This document shows positions 42,445 to 51,000 of a stretch of 64,000 nucleotides of DNA, one piece after another; position 1 is the first letter of the stretch, and every line of letters begins with the position of its first letter. Below the pieces are notes generated by a model. The model did not search any database, was not told the origin of the DNA, and saw only the letters and a program-made list of their open reading frames with translations. Both the position numbers and the translations under genes were made by a program. The stretch comes from UBA1924 sp963976625 (lineage in GTDB: Bacteria; Planctomycetota; Phycisphaerae; Phycisphaerales; UBA1924), in assembly GCA_963976625.1 (NCBI GenBank), contig CAXBLA010000001.1, positions 62,001-126,000 on the forward strand, written 5' to 3'.

Positions 42445-43997
42445 CGCTCCATACGCTCTCCAGCGAGGTGTTGCAGCTGATGCTCGGGGCATTGGTCGTC
42501 GGGCGAATGATCTTTCCGCTCGAAGCGTACACCCGATCTCATGGGACACGGGCACTGAGTTGGTTAGTCACCTTGGCGATGACGATTCCGCTTTGGGTTT
42601 CGATTTTTCGTCTCGGGAGCCATGAGGGTACGCAATGTCTGCCGTCCGAGTTGATGGTGATTGCGCTGGGTTTCATGTGGGCGTTGAGTGTGCTGCCGAC
42701 ACGCTCGGTCTGCCCTTCATATCGATTGCCCAGTCCGATGCTTCGTTCGGGTTGGGCGAAGGTTGCCACCATATTCATGCTCGGAATTTTATTGTTTTTC
42801 CCTGCTGGGTTCGCGGCTTTCTACGCCGTTGTCTACTTTGCGAACCATGACAAGTATCGCTTCGTGTCGCAGACGGAGCTTTTGATGCCGCACGGGTTGT
42901 CGGTGGTGACGGTGGCGTATTTCTGTGTTTCGATGTTCACGCCGATCACCGACGAGGCGTTGTGCATCGGGCTGGTTTCAACCGCGGGGGCGCATTATGT
43001 CGGGTCCGGGCTCCGAAAGCTCATAACGGGATGGATCTGGGGCAATCGGCTTGGAAACATCGCGATCGCTGCACAGACACAGAACCGATGGTCATTATTG
43101 ATCCATCATCGGCTGGGAAGAGTGCTGAACTTCCGCTCTGCGATCTTTGCTCAGCCAGTGGTGGTGCTTATTGAAGTGTCTGCGATGTGGAGTTTCCTTG
43201 ATCGGAGGCTGGTGTACATCGTGTTTCCTTTGTTGATCGCGATGCATCTGGTGATCTTGATTTTGACGGGGATTTTTTTCTGGAAATGGATCATTGCCTT
43301 AGTGGGCGTACTGCTCGTCCAGTGGTCGGTGGGGCCGATCCCGCTCAACACACTTGATCCAATGAGTTTGGCCGTTCTGATTGTTTCAGCCGTAGGATTT
43401 CCGTTTCTGTCGTCGACCATGGCGACCCTCGCGTGGTTTGATACGCCCGTGTCCCGAACCTTCAGCTTCGTTCTGCGGGCGGGCGGCAGGGAGGCCGCAC
43501 TCAACCCGTACGATTTCGCCCCGTTTGATGTTTTGCTCTCGCAAGCCCGCCACGAGTTCTATTTCGATGGAGCTTTGCACTCGCTTGATTGCTTTGGTAC
43601 GAGCAAGGACCGTGCTTTGGCAATGGCCCTCAACTCGTTGAGTTGTTCGGCGGAAATGAGCGAGGGCGAACAAAGAGACCAGGCGATCGAGCTGCTGCGT
43701 TCACTTGGCTCCACCAGCTTGAGCCGCTCGATGATGAGGCGGGAGCTTGACTTGTTGATAGAACAGCTCCGGTACAATCTTGATTGTCCGGCGAAGCTCA
43801 GGATCCCAAACTTCCATATTTGGAATATGAATCCAAGATCCGAATCATCCATCCTGTGTTCTATCTTGAGCGATCCGGAGGCTGAGCTCTGGGGCGTTCG
43901 GCGGGTCTATATGTATTGCCGATCGAAGGACGAATCGGTCCTGATCGATGAACTGCGTGTTCAGCTCCCGCTCGAACACGATATGACTGATGAGTGA
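42441..43997 (+). CDS. multi-span membrane protein, unknown function
   Basis: A 518-residue protein that I do not recognise. It has at least seven hydrophobic segments between residues 8 and 330, for instance WLVTLAMTIPLWVSIF, IFMLGILLFFPAGFAAFYAV, VYIVFPLLIAMHLVILIL and MSLAVLIVSAVGFPFL. The last 170 residues are soluble and charged. Absence of a signal peptide and the dense helices fit a polytopic inner-membrane protein. Coupling to the GT2 gene suggests a role in moving or polymerising the glycan, but it lacks obvious Wzx, Wzy or O-antigen-ligase motifs. Confidence 0.6.
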   Translation: MTLHTLSSEVLQLMLGALVVGRMIFPLEAYTRSHGTRALSWLVTLAMTIPLWVSIFRLGSHEGTQCLPSELMVIALGFMWALSVLPTRSVCPSYRLPSPMLRSGWAKVATIFMLGILLFFPAGFAAFYAVVYFANHDKYRFVSQTELLMPHGLSVVTVAYFCVSMFTPITDEALCIGLVSTAGAHYVGSGLRKLITGWIWGNRLGNIAIAAQTQNRWSLLIHHRLGRVLNFRSAIFAQPVVVLIEVSAMWSFLDRRLVYIVFPLLIAMHLVILILTGIFFWKWIIALVGVLLVQWSVGPIPLNTLDPMSLAVLIVSAVGFPFLSSTMATLAWFDTPVSRTFSFVLRAGGREAALNPYDFAPFDVLLSQARHEFYFDGALHSLDCFGTSKDRALAMALNSLSCSAEMSEGEQRDQAIELLRSLGSTSLSRSMMRRELDLLIEQLRYNLDCPAKLRIPNFHIWNMNPRSESSILCSILSDPEAELWGVRRVYMYCRSKDESVLIDELRVQLPLEHDMTDE

Positions 43998-44156
43998 TTC
44001 GGAGTTGAATAGGCCAATGTGTCCAGATTCTGCCCACGCAGGGGCTCTGAACGCATGAAACCCATGGAGCCATCTGCTATGCTGGAGCAAGAGAGTGCTC
44101 ATTGGTCGTGATTCAGATCCACGGGTTATATGAGCCTTCACGGACGGATATACACC

Positions 44157-45794
44157 ATGCCCTACCCGCCAGCCCCGTTCTCGCCCAAAGTCTGCTCGCA
44201 CGAGCAGCTGCTCGCGCTGTGCCAGCGGGCCAAAGCCGAAGGCCAGCGGGTGGTGCATTGCCACGGCTGCTTCGATATTGTCCATCCCGGGCATGTCCGC
44301 CACCTTGGTCACGCCCGAGAGCTCGGCGATATCTTGCTCGTCTCACTCACCGCGGATGACTTTGTGAACAAAGGGGCCTCGCGTCCGATGTTCAAGCAGT
44401 CGCTGCGGGCCGAGAATCTGGCCGCGTTGTCATGCGTGGATTGGGTGTATGTCAACTCCGCGCCCACGGCCGTCGAGCTCCTCGAAGAGGTTCACCCGGA
44501 TGTCTATGTCAAGGGTGCCGAGTACGAGCTCAACGAGGACCCACGGTTCCAGGCGGAGCGCGACGCGGTCGAAAAGCACGGCGGGCGCGTGGTGTTCACC
44601 TCGGGCGATGTGCTTTTCTCGTCGTCAGCACTGATCAACTCGATGTCCAACGACGAGGCCCAGGAGCACGCTTCGCCGACCAATGCGGATTCGATCGCGA
44701 TCAAGAACCTCCACCGGGCTCATGACTTGTCGCCGACGAGTATCGAGCGGATCCTCGATTCGATGCGTGGGCGCAAGGTGGTGGTGGTCGGGGAGTCGAT
44801 CCTCGATACATATGTGGATTGCGCGTGGCCTCAGGTGACGGGCGAGTCGCCGGTACTCTCGCTGCGCCCGGGGCGTCGGGCGAGTTACGACGGCGGGGCG
44901 GCGGTGATCGCCAGGCACCTGGCGGCGATGGGTGCGTGCCCGCATCTGATCACGCCGCTGCCGATGACGCCCGAGGGCAACGCGATGCGTGGACGACTGG
45001 AACAAAGCGGGATCGTGGTCGAGCAGGTGCTCACTGATGTTGCCCTGCCGATGAAAGAACGCTACATGGTGGGGCGAGAAAAGATCTTTAAGCTCGATCA
45101 CACCGGGCTTATTGAGCTAGATCATCGCACACGCGTCGAGCTTATCGAGACCGCCAAGCGCGTGGGTTCGACCGCCGACGCGGCCATTGTCGTCGACTTC
45201 GGCCTGGGCATGCTTGGTGCTCGCATGACCGAACAGCTCTTCAGCACGCTTCGCCCGTTGGTGCCCGTGCTCTCGGGCGATGTTTCGGGGGCTCGGACAT
45301 CGCTGGTGCATATGAGCCGGGCGGATTGGCTCACGCCATCAGAGCAAGAGCTCCGGGGATCAGCCAGCTCGGCGACCAGTTCGCTCCCAGCCGTCGCGAC
45401 GGAGCTGATGAGCCGGACCAAGGCCCGAAGGCTCGCCGTCACGATGGGCGACGAGGGCGTGGTGGTCTTCTCTCGGCTTGAGGGCGAGGATACACCCAAC
45501 GCCGACGGGCAGGCGACGCTACTCTCGAGCGAGCACATCCCCGCGCTCAATATCTCCCCGATCGATACGCTTGGGTGTGGGGACGCGCTCCTCGCCTTAA
45601 GCACCATGGCCCAGGTGGTGGGGGCGGATTCTGGCGTCGCGGCGTATATTGGCTCGCTGGCCGCCGCGGTCAGCGCTTCAAAGATCGGCAATCATGCGTG
45701 CCAGCGCCGAGAGATTGTCCGCCTAGCACGATACTTCTATGAGAACTTCGAGCCGCTGCCCAGCGAACAAGCCAGCCTGGCCCCTGCGCGATGA
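44157..45794 (+). CDS. bifunctional heptose/ADP-heptose-type synthase with reversed domain order
   Basis: A 545-residue protein. ATG 44157 is favoured over 44130 because GGACGGA lies 8 bases upstream. The N-terminal domain (to about 165) is an RfaE2/HldE-C-like nucleotidyltransferase: VVHCHGCFDIVHPGHVRHL with HPGH at 43-46, then DVYVKGAEYELNEDPRF. Residues of about 190-530 are a PfkB-family kinase of RfaE1 type: GRKVVVVGESILDTYVDC, SYDGGAAVIARHLAAMGA, EKIFKLD and DTLGCGDALLA. Escherichia coli HldE has kinase first, then nucleotidyltransferase; here the order is swapped. It would supply an ADP- or CDP-activated heptose-like sugar to the glycan locus. Confidence 0.88.
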   Translation: MPYPPAPFSPKVCSHEQLLALCQRAKAEGQRVVHCHGCFDIVHPGHVRHLGHARELGDILLVSLTADDFVNKGASRPMFKQSLRAENLAALSCVDWVYVNSAPTAVELLEEVHPDVYVKGAEYELNEDPRFQAERDAVEKHGGRVVFTSGDVLFSSSALINSMSNDEAQEHASPTNADSIAIKNLHRAHDLSPTSIERILDSMRGRKVVVVGESILDTYVDCAWPQVTGESPVLSLRPGRRASYDGGAAVIARHLAAMGACPHLITPLPMTPEGNAMRGRLEQSGIVVEQVLTDVALPMKERYMVGREKIFKLDHTGLIELDHRTRVELIETAKRVGSTADAAIVVDFGLGMLGARMTEQLFSTLRPLVPVLSGDVSGARTSLVHMSRADWLTPSEQELRGSASSATSSLPAVATELMSRTKARRLAVTMGDEGVVVFSRLEGEDTPNADGQATLLSSEHIPALNISPIDTLGCGDALLALSTMAQVVGADSGVAAYIGSLAAAVSASKIGNHACQRREIVRLARYFYENFEPLPSEQASLAPAR

Positions 45795-46924
45795 CTTCGA
45801 TCTCGTTCGTCATCCCAACGCATAATCGCACCGATGATGTTCAAAAGACAATGGACATGCTCGGGCGGTATCCGATCGATCTGCTTGGCGACGCCGGGGG
45901 GGTGGAACTCATCGTCGTCGACAACGCATCAGATACGCCAGTGGAGCGCGTGCTGCCATCAGCATTGGCCAACGGCATCAGCGTGCAATCGATCCGGCTG
46001 GAGACGAACATCGCGACGAAGGCCCGAAATATCGGTGTCGAGCACGCAGCGGGCGACTGGATCGTGATGCTTGATGATGACTCGGCACCGATCGCTGGCG
46101 ATCTGGGGAAAGTGCTTTCAAGCCAACCTGCGATGGTCGGGGCGATCGGGGGCGAAATCCGACTCAGCACAGGCGGCTATGAGGCCGGCGGACTCCCCGA
46201 GGTTGTGATCGGGTGCGGGTGCGCTATTCGTAGAGAAGCCTATCTTCAGGTGGGCGGCTACGACGAGTCGTTCGGTTACTACGCCGAGGAGTATGACCTG
46301 TGCGCCAAGCTCATCGGTGCTGGCTATCGCGTCGGGCACACGCGGGCGATGGTCTTCGAGCATCGGAAAGTTCTGCAAGGACGCAACTTCAGCGAGATCC
46401 TCTATCGTCTTGTCCGAAACAACGCCTGGGTGCTCACGCGGTACGCGCCAATTGACATCAAGACTGCTGTGTTGGGCCAGATGTTCGATCGCTACCAGCA
46501 GATCGCGATCAAGGAGGGGGTCGAGCCCGCCTTCGATCGGGCGATGTGTGCGGTGGAGGGGGCGATCGATACGCAGCCGACCCGCACGCTGAGTGAGACG
46601 CAATGGGAACGGTTTTCAGGAGCGGCCGCCGTCCGGGCGCACCTGATTCCTCGGCTCCAATCTGAACAAGTACAAACCGTGCGAATGGTCGCCCCCGGTA
46701 AGGGGCTCGAGATCATCGAGCATGAGCTCGCTCGAGCGGAGATCCGAATCAACGATGAGTCAGCGCATCAAGTGATCGGGACGCTCTCGCCGGACTCGAT
46801 GCTCAACGCACAGGGCGCCTGGGGCAACGCATTCTCCGCGTGGGTTTTTGATCATAAAGCCATGGTTCCTGAGCCCATCGAGTCCGATGAGATCAGGAAC
46901 TCATCGCGGTCGAATGGCGTATAG
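45791..46924 (+). CDS. family 2 glycosyltransferase
   Basis: A 377-residue protein whose ATG overlaps the stop of the heptose-synthase gene (ATGA), so they are coupled. The GT2 domain opens with SISFVIPTHNRTDDVQKTMDML and has ELIVVDNASDTP, TKARNIGVEHAAGDW, the metal site VMLDDDSAPIAG and YYAEEYDLCAKLIGAG. The C-terminal 90 residues (around VRMVAPGKGLEIIEHELARAEI) may be a highly divergent nucleotide-binding unit, but the resemblance to the neighbours' module is weak. Probably transfers the sugar made by the preceding enzyme, which is an inference from coupling. Confidence 0.83.
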   Translation: MTSISFVIPTHNRTDDVQKTMDMLGRYPIDLLGDAGGVELIVVDNASDTPVERVLPSALANGISVQSIRLETNIATKARNIGVEHAAGDWIVMLDDDSAPIAGDLGKVLSSQPAMVGAIGGEIRLSTGGYEAGGLPEVVIGCGCAIRREAYLQVGGYDESFGYYAEEYDLCAKLIGAGYRVGHTRAMVFEHRKVLQGRNFSEILYRLVRNNAWVLTRYAPIDIKTAVLGQMFDRYQQIAIKEGVEPAFDRAMCAVEGAIDTQPTRTLSETQWERFSGAAAVRAHLIPRLQSEQVQTVRMVAPGKGLEIIEHELARAEIRINDESAHQVIGTLSPDSMLNAQGAWGNAFSAWVFDHKAMVPEPIESDEIRNSSRSNGV

Positions 46925-46982
46925 AGTTGGAGTCCCGGCCTCTGTTTCGTGTGAAGCAGGCACACCGTCCTATAAAATAAGA

Positions 46983-46995
46983 TAGAATGGGCCCT
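46983..46995 (+). promoter_or_regulatory. TAGAAT box before the WXG100 start
   Basis: TAGAAT at 46983-46988 lies 7 bases before ATG 46996 and is embedded in an AT-rich stretch beginning TATAAAATAAG. There is no Shine-Dalgarno sequence, so a leaderless start of the WXG100 operon is plausible. The in-frame ATG at 46987 overlaps this box. Confidence 0.4.
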
Positions 46996-47268
46996 ATGTC
47001 CAAAGCAGTCGCAGATCCCGAAGAAATCCGTCGTTTCGCTCAGCTCCTCAAGCGCTTCGGTGGTGGCATGGAGCAGCAGCTCACCCAGCTCAACGGGCAG
47101 ATGGCGAACCTGAGCCAGTCGTGGCGCGATCAGGAGCAGGCCAAGTTCCAGAAGGATTTTGATGACACCATGCGTCAGATGGCGCGATTCCGCGAGGCCA
47201 TCGATGTACAGGTGCCCTTCTTGCTCCGCAAAGCCGACCGCCTCGATGAATACCTGAGGCAGCGCTGA
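46996..47268 (+). CDS. WXG100-family protein (type VII secretion substrate or subunit)
   Basis: A 90-residue protein; in-frame ATG 46987 is an alternative start. It is almost entirely helical with the central turn SWRDQEQAKF in the position of the W-x-G turn, so two antiparallel helices are expected as in EsxA/EsxB. The second glycine of WXG is replaced (W-R-D), as is common in planctomycete members. EEIRRFAQLLKRFGGGMEQQ forms the first helix. It heads a tight operon ending in an FtsK/SpoIIIE ATPase, the defining neighbour of such proteins. It lacks a signal peptide, as expected of type VII substrates. Confidence 0.88.
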   Translation: MSKAVADPEEIRRFAQLLKRFGGGMEQQLTQLNGQMANLSQSWRDQEQAKFQKDFDDTMRQMARFREAIDVQVPFLLRKADRLDEYLRQR

Positions 47269-47269
47269 G

Positions 47270-47827
47270 ATGGGTTCAGGGGCACGGGTCACCGACATCC
47301 ACGCGCTGGTGCAGTTTCGCCCTGCATTGATCCAATATGGTGAAGACACCCAGCGGGCCCTGACGAGCCCAGGGGCCGACGCCGGCAGGGTGCTCTCGTG
47401 GTTGAAGCAGGAGCGGATGCCGTACTGGAAGCGCGAGATCCGGATCCGCTCTGAGCAGGCGGTTGTGGCCAACACCAAGCTGGTGGAGCAGACATCAAAC
47501 GAATCGCCAAGGCCTTCGGTCGATGCGCGGAAGGCTTACGAGCTGGCCAAGCGTCGGGTCCGCGAGGCTGAGGAGAAGTTCGAACGCACCCGCAGGGCGA
47601 TGCTCAATCTCCAGAAGGAGATCGATCGGTACCGTGGTTCGGTCCAGCCCCTCGCCACGATCGCCAGATCCGATATGAAAACAGCGGTTGGCAAGCTCGA
47701 CGGGTTTGTCAAGGCCCTTGATGAGTACACCAAAGCCGTAAGCCCCGACGGGAACCGCCCGCAAACTCCAGATAAGACTGTTGAGGAATCGAACCAAGCG
47801 GAAGTCAACTGCGAGGAGAACCAATGA
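47270..47827 (+). CDS. helical protein of the WXG100/FtsK operon, unknown function
   Basis: A 185-residue protein starting 1 base after the WXG100 stop. It is highly charged and helical, with a long coiled-coil segment (ARKAYELAKRRVREAEEKFERT, then TRRAMLNLQKEIDRYRG) and a disordered acidic tail. No signal peptide, membrane span or catalytic motif is visible. Its stop overlaps the next start (ATGA). By position it may be a chaperone, adaptor or second substrate; the length is greater than that of a WXG100 unit. I do not recognise the family. Confidence 0.7.
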   Translation: MGSGARVTDIHALVQFRPALIQYGEDTQRALTSPGADAGRVLSWLKQERMPYWKREIRIRSEQAVVANTKLVEQTSNESPRPSVDARKAYELAKRRVREAEEKFERTRRAMLNLQKEIDRYRGSVQPLATIARSDMKTAVGKLDGFVKALDEYTKAVSPDGNRPQTPDKTVEESNQAEVNCEENQ

Positions 47828-48036
47828 GTCATTCTTCGAGCAAGGGCGTGATTACGGATGCCGTCAAACAGCTGCGGGCATCGTGGGTGCGTTGCAAGTC
47901 ATCGTGGACAGACCAGAACGCCGAGCGGTTCGAGGAGGAGTACATCGCTCGTCTTGACCAGCCGGTGCGCCAGGCGTGCGAGGCGATCGATCGCCTACAA
48001 TCAGCCTGCGATGAGGCAAGGCGTGCGGGTGAATGA
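47824..48036 (+). CDS. small WXG-like helical protein
   Basis: A 70-residue protein coupled to the upstream gene by a 4-base overlap. It has two short helices separated by SWTDQNAERFEEEYI, which lines up with the SWRDQEQAKFQKDF turn of the first gene, so it is a shortened second WXG-like partner. Such pairs (EsxA/EsxB type) commonly form heterodimers. The C-terminal helix is ARLDQPVRQACEAIDRLQSA. Too short to assign by itself; context gives most of the weight. Confidence 0.72.
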   Translation: MSHSSSKGVITDAVKQLRASWVRCKSSWTDQNAERFEEEYIARLDQPVRQACEAIDRLQSACDEARRAGE

Positions 48037-48067
48037 GCACGATACGCAGAGCAGGGAAGATGAGCGT

Positions 48068-51000
48068 ATGAGCAACCACGATCGCCTCGGATATGATGAA
48101 CAGGCACTGGCGTTTGCCAGCCTGATCGCATCGCTCGATACTTATATCGAAGCCATCGCTGGGGCAGAAACTCAGTGCGATCAAGCGGCCCGATCAGCGA
48201 AGGCTGCGCTAGAGCGGAGCACCAAAGCGGCGAAGGACAAGCGAGCCAAGCTCAGCTCGCAAATCGAGGCTCAGCACGCAGAAGCGCATGCCAAGATCAG
48301 CGCCAAGCTCGACTCGAGGCTTGTGGCGGCCAAGCAGGATCGCCAGCGAGAAGAAGGCGTTGCACGGAGCGACTATCAGGAAAAAGTAGCGAGGGAAAAG
48401 AGGGCATGGAGCGAGCGCGTGTGGCTCGCCGAGACGGTGCTTGAATCCAATCTGCTCAACGAGGAACGGGCGCACAAGCAGCAGGTCACGACCCTGAATA
48501 CATGCTCAAAGAGCATCGAGACCCTCGAAAAAAATCTGATCACCATCATCGGGCCTTCGATGGTTAAGCGGATAACGGATCTCCCGATAGATCCGACTCC
48601 GAACGCGAGCACCATCGGGCTCGACGAGCTCAACGAGCTGCTCGAGGATGCTCAGCAGGCGGTCGATGCGTATCCAGCGGGCGGGATACTCAACGCGATC
48701 CGTGGGCGTGCCAAACGCATCGAGCTGGCCCATAAAGCCCGCATCAAGATTGAACATGTCAGAAAGATCTCCGAGTCCGTATGGATGCGTCTGGAGCTGG
48801 AGCACGAGCAACGGCTCACTGAGATCCGGGCGAATCATGCAGCTGAGATCGCCAAGGGTGATCAAACGCTGCGTGTCACGACCAAGGACTTTGATCGCAA
48901 AGCAGGCGCGCTCGTGAAATCGGCGTCGGAAGCATTTGAAACACGGCGCGCGGATGCTCAAAGCCGATTCGACCAAGAGATCGAGAAGCTCACCAGCTGG
49001 CGAACGGAACAGGCCGAGAAGTTTGATGAGCGATACAACGCATCGGTCGCTTCGGCACAGAGCCAGCACGATGAGCAAGCCCGCGGGGCACAGTCAACGC
49101 TCGAATCAGCTCGATCGGTCCATGAATCAGACCTGCTCGCGACGGCCCGACCCGCGATTGAGCAGCTCAACAAGACGCGAGAGCAGTGCGAGCGTGCGAA
49201 CAAAGATTGGGAACAGCTGCCAGGCGAAGATCAGCCCGTTGAGGTGCCAAGGGTCTTGCCGATCGTGCGCACGCACCTGGATCTGTCGGCACGGCTTGAT
49301 CGGATCGATCCCGCTGTCCGTGAGCAACTTGCGGTGACTGCGCAGCTTGAGCACCCCGGTGTGCTCGCGATGCCTGGCCCCAAGTCGTTGCTCATCCGCC
49401 ATGACTCGAACAGCCGGGATGCGGCCCTCTCGACCATGCGCATGGCGATGACGCGTATCCTCGCTGCGTTCCCCGCCAGAAAAGCCCGATTCGTCATGGG
49501 CGATCCGATCGGGATTGGGCAGTCCTTTGCTGGGTACATGCGCCTTTCGGATCTGGACCCATCACCAGTCGGTCAAAAGATTTGGGCGGAGCCTCAGCAT
49601 ATTGAGCGCCAGCTCCAAGACCTGACCGAGCACATGCAGATGGTCATCCAGAAGTACCTCCGTGCGGACTACGCGACCATCGAGGACTACAACGCCGCGG
49701 CTGGCGAGATCGCCGAGCCTTATCGATTTGTCATCATCGCTGACCTACAAGAAGCCCTCACCGATGGCGGGGCGGCTCGGCTCAAGAGCATCCTCGAATC
49801 TGGCCCGCGATGCGGGGTGTACGCTCTCCTGTGCGTGGAGAACACCCACAGCATGCCGGCTGATCTCCAGAACAGCCTCGAATCGACCGCGGTTGAGCTC
49901 AACATCGAGCAAGGCGTGCCTCGGTTTGCAGATCAGCGTTACGATGGCGTGACAACGAGCCTTGACGCAGAACCAAGCGACAAGCTCACCGCAGCAATCC
50001 TCGATCGGGTCGCGATTGCCAGCGCCGAGGCCGGGCGCGTGGAAGTCCCATTCGATCGGCTCGCCCCGGAGGTGGGTGAAGACTGGTCGCGCCGCTGCGA
50101 CGATGAGCTGGTCGTGCCCCTCGGGCGGTTCGGGGCCCAGAAGAATCAGGAGCTTCGGTTGGGCATCGGCACCCGCCAGCACGCGCTCATCGCGGGGCGG
50201 ACTGGCTCGGGCAAGTCGACGCTGCTCCATGTGATGATCACGGCCGCGGCGATGTGGTACTCGCCCGATGAGCTGCAGATGTATCTGGTGGACTTCAAGA
50301 AGGGCGTCGAGTTCAAAGCCTACACCGGCGGACGCCTCCCCCATGTGCGGGCGATCGCGATCGAATCAGATCGAGAGTTCGGGCTCTCCGTCCTCAAACG
50401 CCTCGATGACGAGCTGACCGCTCGGGGCGAGCTCTTTAGAAAACTCGGGGCACAGAATCTCCAGAGCGCCCGCGAACTGGCCCCCGACGAGCAGCTCCCC
50501 CGATTGCTCTTGCTCATCGACGAGTTCCAGGAGTTCTTCACCGAAGATGACGAGGTCTCATCGGAGGCGACGCTGCTGCTCGATCGGCTTGTCCGGCAGG
50601 GGCGTGCGTTCGGTGTGCATGTGGTCCTGGGTTCCCAGACGCTCTCGGGTGCGTACTCGCTCGCTCGCTCCACGCTGGGGCAGATCGGCGTGCGGATCGC
50701 GCTCCAGTGTTCGGAGACCGATTCGTATCTGATCCTGGGCGAAGACAACAACGCCGCCCGATTGCTCGAACGACCGGGCGAGGCGATCTACAACAATGCC
50801 GGCGGGCTCATCGAAGGCAACAGCCCATTCCAGACCGCGTGGCTCCCCGACGAGCAACGCAACGAGATGCTTGATCGCCTGCCACCCGATCCGCGTGATC
50901 GCCCACAAACCGTCGTCTTCGAGGGCAACAAGCCCGCCGAGTTTGAGAAGTCGCTCGTTGCCTTCAACAAGGCCTACGCAGAGCGGACAAGCCCCAAGCT

